In this document: positions 53,894 to 62,627 of the stretch, piece after piece | Position numbering within the stretch: the stretch's first letter is position 1 | How the letters are laid out: each line of letters starts with the position of its first letter | NCBI GenBank assembly: GCA_964602845.1 | Contig: CAZRSW010000009.1 | Span: 4,154 to 68,153, forward strand | Length of the DNA stretch: 64,000 nucleotides | From: CAZRSW01 sp964602845 | Lineage (GTDB): Bacteria > Chloroflexota > Dehalococcoidia > Lucifugimonadales > UBA826 | Direction: 5' to 3' | The notes under the pieces: model-generated | What the model was told of the DNA's origin: nothing | The model's database searches: none | The model's input: only the letters and a program-made list of their open reading frames with translations | Position numbers and translations under genes: made by a program

Positions 53894-56431
53894 TTATAGA
53901 GATGCATCTAACAATGAAGACTGCCTTGTTATCCGGTCATTATGATCCAGTGCGAATTTCCTGATGCCTTGATAAATTGACTCAGGATCTAGTTTAGCGT
54001 CCAACAGTATCTCGGTTTCCGATCCGCCAGTTAGCCATTCGTCATTCCAGTCCGAGACTAGAGAATATTCATCTGTCAAAGGACCGACGTTCCCTACTGG
54101 CCACATCCTGCGTGTTCCCGTGCTTATTATCATTAAGTCCAATTTCGCATGGTCCGGTAATACGCTTTCCCGGTACTGCTTACTTTGACGGTTGAATAAT
54201 TCCTCAGATATTGCGGATATGACGCGCACATTTAATCCTTCCGCGGAAAGCCTGTTAAGTTGCGATACCACGTTGTTAGTTGATGATGATCCTTGGACTA
54301 AGACATAACCTTGTTTCGGTTTGTTGTTGTCAAAATCCCTAATCATGTAGAAACCTTTAGAAGCTGCGAGAATGTCCGTGTCAGCCAACATGTTCCGGTC
54401 TACGACTGGGAAATCTGGCCTTGCTACCTCTAGCACAATCACGCCAACTTTTGGGTCCCTCGCTGCTATTTCCGCGGCTGCAAAATAGCCCGGAGCTACG
54501 TCGTTGTAGTCCCAGAAGTTTAGGACGATTACCTGATCTCTTGGGAATAATTTCCAGACCTGAGGTGAATAAATGCCAAAATGGGTTCTAGCGTCGGCGG
54601 CTGTCTCTGGGCCGGAGTGTCCAGCTAAAACATTCAAAACGCCTAATCTAAAAGGACTATCTTGATTCATTTGACTCCAAACCCTCACAGGTAAGTACAT
54701 TAGCGGGGTAAAGGCACCATACGTGCCGCTCAAAGCCCAGACTCCAACATGCTTATCCGGATCGAGAGAGACTGATTGACTAACTAAACCGATAGCAGTG
54801 GAGGCGTTCCCGGCTTCCTGAATTGCCGCTCTTAGACGATTTCCCGCGGGGTTATGTACGGGATCGTATGCGCCCCAGACGGAACCTTTCTCGACGTTGA
54901 TGGAATCGGCCAGGTCAGCAGCCAGGATGACCAGACGATTCTGAGTCACATAGTTGATCCACTTCGTGATTTCCGAAATTGCTCTTCTGCTACCGAGTTT
55001 GACTCCTGGTTTTCGGAAAAGATTTATATCGATTGGTTTTTTTTCACCTGTGAGGGGATGTTCGAAATCCACAGTAACGGATTCTGTTGGCAGGTTTCGA
55101 GGGCGTAGCCTTTCGTCGGTAAACACATCGATATCAGGTTTAATGGACAACGAAACATTCTCGCCGACCTTGTCACCTATTTGAACCAGTCTGTCGGCAA
55201 TCCATTTGCCAAGATTTTTCTTATCGAGAACCGACATGACAACATCGATATTACTCTTGTACTGGATCAACCGTTCTCTCTCATCCGTGACTGGACCGTC
55301 TTGGATCCCGCTGAATTTCACCCCAAATCTAGTTTCAAAAGTTGACGCTAAGGCCTGAAAATATTTGCCATTCATGTCGAAGGTGTAGGGGTGGCTATGG
55401 TAGCTTATGATCTGCTCCCCGTATCCAGGTAGTTGTCCGTCCTCAGCCGCGGGCCACCATCCCTTAGTGGTCTTTCCTACAAGGATCATGGGTCGGCGAT
55501 CCGTAGGGTCCCAATCTTCCATAGTTTTCAGCGCGGAGACCAATTGGTCAAAATCATTTGCGTTGTCCACGGACAATACGTTCCATCCGTAAGAGCTCCA
55601 TTGGTCCTCAATTCGATAGGATTTATACTGAGGCTGTATTACTCCTCCAATCAGCTCGTCATCGATCCCTGCGTTGTTGTAGGAGAGGAGGACACGAAGT
55701 CGTTTTCCCACCTGCTGGGCCAGCGCCTGTGTCTTCATTTCCTGGGAGTGACCAGAAGTCATGGCAAATTCACCTTCGATACCCATGATTTTTGGTGACT
55801 CACCCGAACCTACGATATCCCAAAATGTTGCCTTACCCGCTGCAGTGGCGATACCAATTCCTGATGGGCCTCCATTTACGTCATTTGTCATATCCGTACT
55901 CTCGGAATGTCCCGCTAGGGCCCGAATACCTCGCAGTTTCGCCTGAGCCATTAATGGGTGATCGCTTAGGTCATATTGGTTGAGTATAGAATCGATGCCT
56001 TTCTGACTGCGCCGGAAACCGAGCGCGTCTATGGGTAATAAGACATCTTTAGGATTCGCATAATATTTCTTATCAGAGGTGACCTCGTATTCGCGGTGAA
56101 GTGCCTCTCCTAGGACCATCCACAGCGCGTAAGTGACAGGAGCGTTATGGCCACCCGCCAACAAAAATTTATCGGCATAAGGGTGTTTCGGGCGTCGAAA
56201 ATCATATTGCAGGCCGCCCAGTTCGGGACCGACCAAATGGGTTGCCACGGTATAAGGTGTGTAAGCTAGCGGCCCCCCGAAATGCCCAGTTTGGCAATAA
56301 TTACCCATTAATACGAGCGTCATCGCCGTTAGGAAGCCAACGTCTTCGAGCTCCTCTTTATTGTAATCGGGTAATGATATTTCGTGGGAACCTATAATAG
56401 GCGATAATTCTATGGAATTTACTTTGGACAT
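53894..56431 (-). CDS. Transketolase-family TPP enzyme, atypical
   Basis: An 845-residue protein with all three transketolase-type domains. The N-terminal part has GHFGGPLAYTPYTVATHL and the nucleotide/TPP region GIEGEFAMTSGHSQEM with the later YNNAGIDD. The canonical GDG of the TPP motif is replaced by EGE, though the distal NN is kept. The pyrimidine domain has a conserved Glu in IQEAGNASTAIGLV, and VRVWSQMNQDSPFR lies nearby. The protein is about 180 residues longer than classical transketolases. It may act on another ketose or acyl donor. It is monocistronic and convergent with NHL type 3. Confidence 0.8.
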   Translation of the reverse strand: MSKVNSIELSPIIGSHEISLPDYNKEELEDVGFLTAMTLVLMGNYCQTGHFGGPLAYTPYTVATHLVGPELGGLQYDFRRPKHPYADKFLLAGGHNAPVTYALWMVLGEALHREYEVTSDKKYYANPKDVLLPIDALGFRRSQKGIDSILNQYDLSDHPLMAQAKLRGIRALAGHSESTDMTNDVNGGPSGIGIATAAGKATFWDIVGSGESPKIMGIEGEFAMTSGHSQEMKTQALAQQVGKRLRVLLSYNNAGIDDELIGGVIQPQYKSYRIEDQWSSYGWNVLSVDNANDFDQLVSALKTMEDWDPTDRRPMILVGKTTKGWWPAAEDGQLPGYGEQIISYHSHPYTFDMNGKYFQALASTFETRFGVKFSGIQDGPVTDERERLIQYKSNIDVVMSVLDKKNLGKWIADRLVQIGDKVGENVSLSIKPDIDVFTDERLRPRNLPTESVTVDFEHPLTGEKKPIDINLFRKPGVKLGSRRAISEITKWINYVTQNRLVILAADLADSINVEKGSVWGAYDPVHNPAGNRLRAAIQEAGNASTAIGLVSQSVSLDPDKHVGVWALSGTYGAFTPLMYLPVRVWSQMNQDSPFRLGVLNVLAGHSGPETAADARTHFGIYSPQVWKLFPRDQVIVLNFWDYNDVAPGYFAAAEIAARDPKVGVIVLEVARPDFPVVDRNMLADTDILAASKGFYMIRDFDNNKPKQGYVLVQGSSSTNNVVSQLNRLSAEGLNVRVISAISEELFNRQSKQYRESVLPDHAKLDLMIISTGTRRMWPVGNVGPLTDEYSLVSDWNDEWLTGGSETEILLDAKLDPESIYQGIRKFALDHNDRITRQSSLLDASL

Positions 56432-56606
56432 ACTACTAACGTAACCTCAAGTATTTCTTCAATGTGTTCATTATGTTGGTCGTCTCGCGATCTTACGGCA
56501 AGTGTAACTTAACGTGGACCAAAAGAGATTTTCTAAACTTGGATCGAATATTATGTGACTACGAGACTCGAGTCAACAGATTAGGACTTTTTCTCGTTGC
56601 TTCTGA

Positions 56607-58025
56607 TCATTCTATCGGTTTTGATGTTTGCCATGATGTCAAACTTTGGTAAGAGTTGGCAATTCGGCAGATGAGCTCCTCTTTAAGAGGCTTTCCAACA
56701 ACTTGAAAACTTGCCGGCAGCCCCGAATTCGAGAACCCGCAAGGTAATGTGACGGAAGGATACCCATTGTAGTCGAAAGGAACAGTAAATCTTTGAAATT
56801 TAGTGCCACGTGCATCATCCATTGGACCATAACTAATGGAGTCATCTACCGCCCATGGGAAGTTGACAAGAGTAGGGCAGACAAGCGCATCAATATTCTC
56901 AAATGCTCGTGCCACTAGACCGTTGCAATGCATTCTTGTCCGTGAAGCTTGAATATAGTCTTCCGTTGATACCCTGTAACCGGTTTCGAGCCAACCCCGG
57001 AACCAAGGTCCATATTTATGCTCTTGGCGAGGATAGAAGTCCTTGTGTGCCTGGTATGCCTCTGCTGAGCATATTGTCGTCCATGCTGGCAAGTAGGGAT
57101 CAACGTTGGGGAAGTCAATGTTGACAACATGTGCACCCGCTTCCTCTAACACTTCTAGCACGGACCGAACGAGATTAACAGTTTCGGGATTGATTTCAGA
57201 CTCCGAATATGACGCAGCATACCCGATTGTGAGTCCTGAAAGATCGTGGTTTTGTATATTTGCGAGGTTCAAGTAAGGCGAGGTTATAGTCGTTTTGTCT
57301 TTATCATCTAACCCAGATATAGCTTGTAAAATTAGCGCAGCATCTTCTACAGACCTAGCCATAGGGCCCACATGGTCCAATGACTCAGCGAGGTCTAAAA
57401 CGCCATATCTGCTCACTCTACCATAAGTTGGTTTGATGCCTACTACACCACAAGCAGCTGAGGGGAAGCGAATGGAACCTCCAGTATCACTGCCCAAAGA
57501 AGCTACGCACAGGCCCGCTGCGGTGGCAACCCCTGAACCGCTGGAAGATGAGCCCGACCAACGTGATTTATCCCACGGGTTTTTTGGTACCTGACGCTTT
57601 GGATTATATCCGCCCATTGCGCCTTCAGTCAGGTTAAGTTTTCCCAGGAGTATGGCTCCTGCATTAGTTAATCGTTCCACGACGGTGGAGTCAAAGGATG
57701 GGAAGTTCTCCGCTAAAACTTCGGTGCCTCCCATTGTTTTTATACCATTAGTGGAACATAGGTCTTTTACTGCTATAGGTATTCCGTGCAAAGGACCACG
57801 GTCTTTACCTTGGGCGAGTTCCGAGCCTAATGTCTCTGCTTGGGCGAGTGCTCTGTCTGACATCAGCGTTGCATAACTTTGATATTCGTTATCCAACTTG
57901 GCTATCCGATCGATGAAATGTTGCGTTACTGTAGTTGGATCCGAACTATCTTCTCGATACATTGCAGCGATATCCATCACACTAGCGTAATGAATAGGTT
58001 CTTTTCCCAATGAGGTTTTATCCAC
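56607..58025 (-). CDS. Amidase (amidase signature family)
   Basis: A 472-residue amidase-signature hydrolase. The catalytic Lys is in GIPIAVKDLCST, the cis-Ser in RWSGSSSSGSGVATAAG and the nucleophile Ser in GSDTGGSIRFPSA. The family includes GatA, but no gatB or gatC is near, and the C-terminal half differs, so an amide- or nitrile-derived small substrate is more likely. It starts with GTG at 58025, inside the last codons of the 64-residue gene upstream (eight-base overlap), so the two are translationally coupled. Confidence 0.92.
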   Translation of the reverse strand: MDKTSLGKEPIHYASVMDIAAMYREDSSDPTTVTQHFIDRIAKLDNEYQSYATLMSDRALAQAETLGSELAQGKDRGPLHGIPIAVKDLCSTNGIKTMGGTEVLAENFPSFDSTVVERLTNAGAILLGKLNLTEGAMGGYNPKRQVPKNPWDKSRWSGSSSSGSGVATAAGLCVASLGSDTGGSIRFPSAACGVVGIKPTYGRVSRYGVLDLAESLDHVGPMARSVEDAALILQAISGLDDKDKTTITSPYLNLANIQNHDLSGLTIGYAASYSESEINPETVNLVRSVLEVLEEAGAHVVNIDFPNVDPYLPAWTTICSAEAYQAHKDFYPRQEHKYGPWFRGWLETGYRVSTEDYIQASRTRMHCNGLVARAFENIDALVCPTLVNFPWAVDDSISYGPMDDARGTKFQRFTVPFDYNGYPSVTLPCGFSNSGLPASFQVVGKPLKEELICRIANSYQSLTSWQTSKPIE

Positions 58026-58212
58026 AGTGCATGCACCTCATATTAGCGGGCGAGAAGATGAGGTCTGTATCTATCCCATCCATAGCATAATCCAAAAGGA
58101 CTCTGGCAGCTTTTGATTCATCCTCAAGAGAATATTCTGCTGCATTGTCAGCTAACCAATCTGCCTGTGCCTTTTCTATCAATAGGGTAAGTTCTAATTT
58201 GTCTTTCGCCAT
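58018..58212 (-). CDS. Small protein with a C-terminal CxxC, amidase-linked
   Basis: A 64-residue acidic protein, ATG at 58212 after AAGGAGAA. It is predicted largely helical (LELTLLIEKAQADWLADNAA) and ends with CMHCG, a CxxC pair at the extreme C-terminus. Its stop overlaps the GTG of the amidase. The first part resembles ribbon-helix-helix-like small proteins, but no named family was recognised. A role as partner or regulator of the amidase is inferred from coupling only. Confidence 0.7.
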   Translation of the reverse strand: MAKDKLELTLLIEKAQADWLADNAAEYSLEDESKAARVLLDYAMDGIDTDLIFSPANMRCMHCG

Positions 58213-58342
58213 GAGGTTCTCCTTTTCATATTGGTGGTTTTTGTAGTTTAACTAATGTCGGTTAATGTTGTAAGTGAGACGCGTCCCATATATTTTCAAA
58301 TCCCGGAATGATATACCGACGTCGGTCGTTGGACATCAAAGG

Positions 58343-58370
58343 TTGACAAAAACTTTGTTATTAATAGACT
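58343..58370 (+). promoter_or_regulatory. sigma70-type promoter of NHL type 4
   Basis: Consensus TTGACA (58343-58348), a 16-base spacer and TAGACT (58365-58370). The leader would be about 55 nt before the ATG at 58433, which has AGGAG seven bases upstream. Confidence 0.55.
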
Positions 58371-58432
58371 AGTGAAAGCGCAAATTTATAACGTAAGAGG
58401 CTTTGGATCAAGGGCGATTAAGGAGTACAAAG

Positions 58433-59461
58433 ATGACGGGAAAAAATACTGATTGGGAATTCGGTTTAAAAGTTGAAGGCCATACGGCGACGGACGAACC
58501 GGTAGGCGATGTGACCCTTGGTGAAAATGGGTATAACTATACAGTTAGTGGGGAAAATTGGGGAGCTCTTCCTGATGGTTGGGTATACCAGGAAGCTACA
58601 GCGGTTGATGTCGATGCCAAGGATCGTGTTTATGTCTTTAACCGAGGAACTATGCCCATGATTGTCTTTGATTCGGACGGCCAGATTGTAGATACCTGGG
58701 GCGAAAACATCTTTACAAACCCGCATGGGGTCACTATAGGACCTGATAATGAAGTGTACTGTGTCGACAATGGTGATAACACCGTACGTAAATTCACCTC
58801 AGATGGGAAATTGTTGATGACTTTGGGGGAACCGGGCGAAGGAAGCCCGAGAATGAGCGGGATACCATTTTCTAGACCGACTCATGTAGCAGTGGATGGG
58901 AACACAGGTGAATTCTATGTTTCCGACGGTTATGGCAATGCCAGTGTTCATAAATATTCCCCGGACGGGACTAGGTTGTTTACTTGGGGTGAGTCAGGAA
59001 CTGGTGAAGGGCAATTTAATATAGTTCACGGTTTGGCCCTGGATTCCGATGGGTGGGTTTACGTGGCAGATAGGGAAAATCATCGTGTTCAAGTATTTGG
59101 GTCAGACGGTAAATTTGAGACCCAATGGTTAAACTTATCTAGGGCTGCAACGATATGTGTGAGCAGTGTGACCGGAAAAGAGCTTATGTTCGTTGGAGAA
59201 TATTTTGCTGGTATAGCGTCTAATGATATAGGAACAAATCTCGGTCCGAGAGTGTCGATAATGGATTTGTCTGGTAACGTCCTAGCTAGATTGGGTACAG
59301 AGAGTTATGGGGAACAAAAGGGTCGTTTTTACAACCCACATGGTATCGCGGTCGATTCGAAGGGCGATATTTACGTTGCGGAAGTTTCCTGGAGTGATTT
59401 TGGTAGCAAGATGGATCCTCCTAGGGAGCTACGTTCTATGCAGAAACTTGTCCGGGTTTAA
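58433..59461 (+). CDS. NHL-repeat beta-propeller protein, type 4
   Basis: A 342-residue propeller from the ATG at 58433, chosen for its AGGAG site. Blades include VYCVDNGDNTVRKFTSDG, FYVSDGYGNASVHKYSPDG and VYVADRENHRVQVFGSDG, with an N-terminal strand segment NWGALPDGWVYQEATAVDV. The conserved NPHGVTIG, GNASVH and NPHGIAVD blocks resemble those of NHL type 3 and of peptidyl-alpha-hydroxyglycine lyase-like propellers. It lacks the RGEAT insertion. There is no signal peptide. It is convergent with the YjhG-type dehydratase. Confidence 0.9.
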   Translation: MTGKNTDWEFGLKVEGHTATDEPVGDVTLGENGYNYTVSGENWGALPDGWVYQEATAVDVDAKDRVYVFNRGTMPMIVFDSDGQIVDTWGENIFTNPHGVTIGPDNEVYCVDNGDNTVRKFTSDGKLLMTLGEPGEGSPRMSGIPFSRPTHVAVDGNTGEFYVSDGYGNASVHKYSPDGTRLFTWGESGTGEGQFNIVHGLALDSDGWVYVADRENHRVQVFGSDGKFETQWLNLSRAATICVSSVTGKELMFVGEYFAGIASNDIGTNLGPRVSIMDLSGNVLARLGTESYGEQKGRFYNPHGIAVDSKGDIYVAEVSWSDFGSKMDPPRELRSMQKLVRV

Positions 59462-59494
59462 CCTACATTTTCGGACTAGGTGTAATATGTTTGG

Positions 59495-61501
59495 TTAGTC
59501 CGACTTATTAGCGATATGGTCCTTGCCTGCCTCGAGTAATTGTACGATGTCGTCAACATCGAAAACACATCCACCCCAAGTGCCCCCGGAGGCGTCTTGA
59601 AGGGCCGCCCATAAACGGGAATCAATGGGGAGTTTTGGGTGAGAACGTAAATTAGTGGGACGGGGGCGTGTGTCTATTTGTTTGTCCCCCCAGGCTTTAC
59701 CCTTATTCCCGGATTTATCTCCTACCAAATTTATTGAGCCAACCAAGTTGTTTTTGTCGATGATAATTTCTATCAAGTCCCCATCCTGTACCTTACCGAT
59801 CGGTCCTCCTGCCAGCGCTTCAGGGCCCACATGTCCTATGCAAGCACCGGTAGAAACCCCAGAAAATCTAGCATCGGTGATAAGGGCGATTTCTTTGCCA
59901 TAGGAGAGATGTTTTAGAGCGGCTGTTATTTGGTAGACCTCCTCCATACCGGTACCTAATGGTCCCCCACAGGTTAAGACCATGATTTCCCCTGGTTGTA
60001 TTTGTAGTTTCATATCGGTCGTTTTGATTGCTCTGATAGCGTCACTTTCTGAAACGAATACCCGAGCAGGCCCGGTATTACGGTAAACACCATCATTGCC
60101 GACTACGCTCGGATCAATGGCGGTACTTTTTATCACAGAACCTTCAGGAGCTAGATTCCCTTTTGGGAAGGTTACGGTACTTGTGAGGCCTTCAGATTTA
60201 GCAACATCGGGGGACATAATGATTTTGTCCGGGTCGACCCCATTAACCTCTTTCAATTGCTTGCGAACTTGGTGTCTTCTCTCCGATCCTTCCCACCAAT
60301 CGAGGTTCTCTCCCAGTGTCTGGCCGGTCGCTGTAATAACGCTTGTTTCTAGGAGCCCCATTTTTCGTAGATGCAACATCACTTCAGGGACACCGCCAGC
60401 GGCGTAAAGTTCAGATGTAGGGTACCCCGACGGACCATTTGGTAGGACGTCGACAATACGGGGAGTTTCCTTATTGACGTGATTCCAATCTTCGGCAACC
60501 ATTCTTTTTATACCTGCCGAATGAGCAATAGCGGGTAAATGTAACAAAAGATTTGTCGATCCTCCACAAGCTGCGTGTACGTGCATGGCATTATGGAAGG
60601 AATCTTCAGTGAGAATGGTCTCTGATGTCGCTCCCATTTGTTCCAATAAGATCACGGCACGAGAAGATCTAATCGCCACGTTTTTCCAAGCCTTGGTGCC
60701 TGATGGACAAAGGGCGCTGTGGGTAATGGCCATGCCCAAAGACTCGGCAATCACTTGAGATGTTCCAGCGGTTCCCAGGAAGTGGCAACCACCTCCTGGT
60801 GAAGCACATGCTTTGCAGCCCATCTCTTGAGAATATTCTAAGGTTACTTCCCCTTGAGAAAACCTAGCTCCTATAGATTGGATCATGCCAGTGTCTTCTC
60901 CTTCACGTATGGCCAGGGTTGAACCACCAGGAACGATTACAGTTGGCAAGTCCCGTAAGCCGGCTAGTGCCATCATCATGGCCGGTAAACCTTTGTCACA
61001 GGTGGCGATCCCAAGAACTCCTTTTGCAGTAGGGAGGGATCTTGCCTGTCTACGAAATACCTGTGCAGCATCGTTTCTATAAGGGAGAGAGTCCATCATT
61101 CCGGTGGTCCCTTGTGTTCTCCCATCACAGGGGTCGGAGCAAGATAGAGAAAATGGTATCGTGCGCTGTTGTTTAAATTCCCTGGCTGCTGCCTCAACTT
61201 GGAGCACTAATTCAAAATGACCAGTATGGAGTCCGAGTGCTAGGGGTTCCCCATTTTGATCCCTGATTCCTCCGGATGTAGAAAGTATTAGAAAATGCTT
61301 TCGGAGCAATTCGCTGGGATTCCAGCCCATGCCAGCACTTTGGCTCATCCCAAAGTGGAATCCGCTCGGCTGGTTTATCAAAAGCTCTTCGGTGTAGGGT
61401 AATTTACCTTGAGGACCATCTGAATGAGTGTCAAAAGTCCAATCGCTATCTGAGGGATCTATAACCTGTTCCGTACTTAGTTTCACTGACTCGTTTTTCA
61501 T
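59495..61501 (-). CDS. yjhG: IlvD/Edd-family dehydratase, YjhG/YagF (D-xylonate dehydratase) type
   Basis: A 668-residue iron-sulphur dehydratase. The ATG at 61501 is chosen because GGAG lies six bases upstream; a slightly longer frame starts at 61513. The subgroup signature DPCDGRTQGTTGMMDSLPY is near residue 125. Cluster cysteines are in LSCSDPCDG, IATCDKGLPA and GCKACASPGGGCHFLG. E. coli YjhG and YagF dehydrate D-xylonate to a 2-keto-3-deoxy acid. The length and the signature fit that group better than dihydroxy-acid dehydratase. With the enolase-type dehydratase it suggests use of aldonic acids. Confidence 0.9.
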   Translation of the reverse strand: MKNESVKLSTEQVIDPSDSDWTFDTHSDGPQGKLPYTEELLINQPSGFHFGMSQSAGMGWNPSELLRKHFLILSTSGGIRDQNGEPLALGLHTGHFELVLQVEAAAREFKQQRTIPFSLSCSDPCDGRTQGTTGMMDSLPYRNDAAQVFRRQARSLPTAKGVLGIATCDKGLPAMMMALAGLRDLPTVIVPGGSTLAIREGEDTGMIQSIGARFSQGEVTLEYSQEMGCKACASPGGGCHFLGTAGTSQVIAESLGMAITHSALCPSGTKAWKNVAIRSSRAVILLEQMGATSETILTEDSFHNAMHVHAACGGSTNLLLHLPAIAHSAGIKRMVAEDWNHVNKETPRIVDVLPNGPSGYPTSELYAAGGVPEVMLHLRKMGLLETSVITATGQTLGENLDWWEGSERRHQVRKQLKEVNGVDPDKIIMSPDVAKSEGLTSTVTFPKGNLAPEGSVIKSTAIDPSVVGNDGVYRNTGPARVFVSESDAIRAIKTTDMKLQIQPGEIMVLTCGGPLGTGMEEVYQITAALKHLSYGKEIALITDARFSGVSTGACIGHVGPEALAGGPIGKVQDGDLIEIIIDKNNLVGSINLVGDKSGNKGKAWGDKQIDTRPRPTNLRSHPKLPIDSRLWAALQDASGGTWGGCVFDVDDIVQLLEAGKDHIANKSD

Positions 61502-61626
61502 ATGGAACTCCATGTTGTAATGTGTGTTGTAACTTCAATGGCGTAATCATATAAAATTCCGCAATAAATTTCCCTAATATATTCCGCTATTTGGGAATCT
61601 AATAAGTCGTATGGGCTTTGTGAAAC

Positions 61627-62409
61627 TTGGTGAATAATTATAAGAAAGGTGTAAAACACGGTTGGGACGCTATGTCCCGATGGTACCAGGACGAGTCTAT
61701 TATATCGGTTAAGGAAGTGCATTATTCCCCATTTGCTCCAGGTGAGGATACCTTCAAGTTGCTGGGTGATGTCTCAGGTAAAATGATACTAGAATTGGGA
61801 TGTGGGGCTGCACATAACGCGATTTCTTTGGCTGGTAATGGGGCCCGTGTTACAGCGGTTGATTTTTCGGAGCAACAATTGCAACATGCTCTGGAGCTGA
61901 CAGCGAAAGAAAAAAGCTCAGTGGATCTTATACAAGGTGATATAGAAGAAGTAGCGTATTTTCGGAATAGGACTTTTGACATTATCCTTTCTGTTTTCGC
62001 CCTAGAATTTGTGCCGGACATTACTACCTTTATGGAGGAATGTTATCGTGTCTTAGTACCTGGGGGGATATTGGTTGTAAGTACGACACATCCGTTAAGT
62101 GCATTTGAATGGGCGGAGGTCGATAGGTGTTTAGTTATTGATAATTATTTTCACCCGCCTGTAGAGATTTGGAAGGAAGACGGACAAATCGGTAAGGATA
62201 AAGGGGTAACATTTTTTCGTACCGTCGAAGAATTGTTTGAATCGATGTCAAGGGTAGGTTTTCGGATCGATAAACTTATTGAACCGGTTGCGATGCCTCA
62301 AGAAGAAATTTCGAGAAGCCCATACCGTGGGCCCTATTGGGAGGCACAATGGGAGAGGTTTTCTTCAATCCCTTTTGCGGTACTCTTTAGAGGGCTTAAA
62401 CCGGAATAA
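61627..62409 (+). CDS. Class I SAM-dependent methyltransferase
   Basis: A 260-residue methyltransferase with SAM motif I ILELGCGAAHNAISLA (about residue 54), motif II VTAVDFSEQQLQHA, an ILSVFALEFV segment and the block VLVPGGILVVSTTHPLS. The C-terminal third (IEPVAMPQEEISRSPY) is unlike small UbiE homologues and could cap the active site. Start codon choice (TTG at 61627 or GTG at 61630) is uncertain and no strong ribosome-binding site is seen. It is convergent with thiS, six bases apart. The substrate is unknown. Confidence 0.85.
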   Translation: MVNNYKKGVKHGWDAMSRWYQDESIISVKEVHYSPFAPGEDTFKLLGDVSGKMILELGCGAAHNAISLAGNGARVTAVDFSEQQLQHALELTAKEKSSVDLIQGDIEEVAYFRNRTFDIILSVFALEFVPDITTFMEECYRVLVPGGILVVSTTHPLSAFEWAEVDRCLVIDNYFHPPVEIWKEDGQIGKDKGVTFFRTVEELFESMSRVGFRIDKLIEPVAMPQEEISRSPYRGPYWEAQWERFSSIPFAVLFRGLKPE

Positions 62410-62414
62410 AATAC

Positions 62415-62627
62415 TCATCGGCCCCCACCGATAGCATTTACAATTTCTAGTGTATCCCCTTGTTTGAGGGTAAGGGTCGTGTAGTTACTTTTAGGGACGA
62501 CTTCCCCATTTAATGCAACAGCGAGAGCCGTACGATTCGATAGTGAGAGTGAGTGTAAACAATCAGCGATCGTTATATCCTCATCCACGTCTGTGATTTT
62601 CCCATTTAACGTAATTTCCATTGTCAA
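62415..62627 (-). CDS. thiS: Sulphur carrier protein ThiS with an extra C-terminal Arg
   Basis: A 70-residue beta-grasp protein that carries sulphur as a thiocarboxylate for thiazole formation. It begins MEITLNGKITDVDEDIT when read from the second methionine. It ends VNAIGGGR: the functional C-terminal Gly-Gly is followed by one further residue, Arg, where most ThiS stop at GG or GGG. It overlaps thiE by four bases. No ThiF adenylyltransferase is visible in the window. Confidence 0.88.
   Translation of the reverse strand: MTMEITLNGKITDVDEDITIADCLHSLSLSNRTALAVALNGEVVPKSNYTTLTLKQGDTLEIVNAIGGGR

Noticed and set aside
56464..56652. A 62-codon plus-strand frame between the transketolase-like and amidase genes
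   Set aside because: No ribosome-binding site or family pattern, and it runs into the antisense of the amidase gene.
56607..58025. GatA subunit of the glutamyl-tRNA amidotransferase
   Set aside because: The amidase signature fits, but no gatB or gatC is adjacent and the gene is coupled to a small CxxC protein instead.
59495..61501. Dihydroxy-acid dehydratase IlvD of branched-chain amino acid synthesis
   Set aside because: The length of about 668 residues and the DPCDGRTQGTTGMMDSLPY block point to the YjhG/YagF group rather than IlvD.
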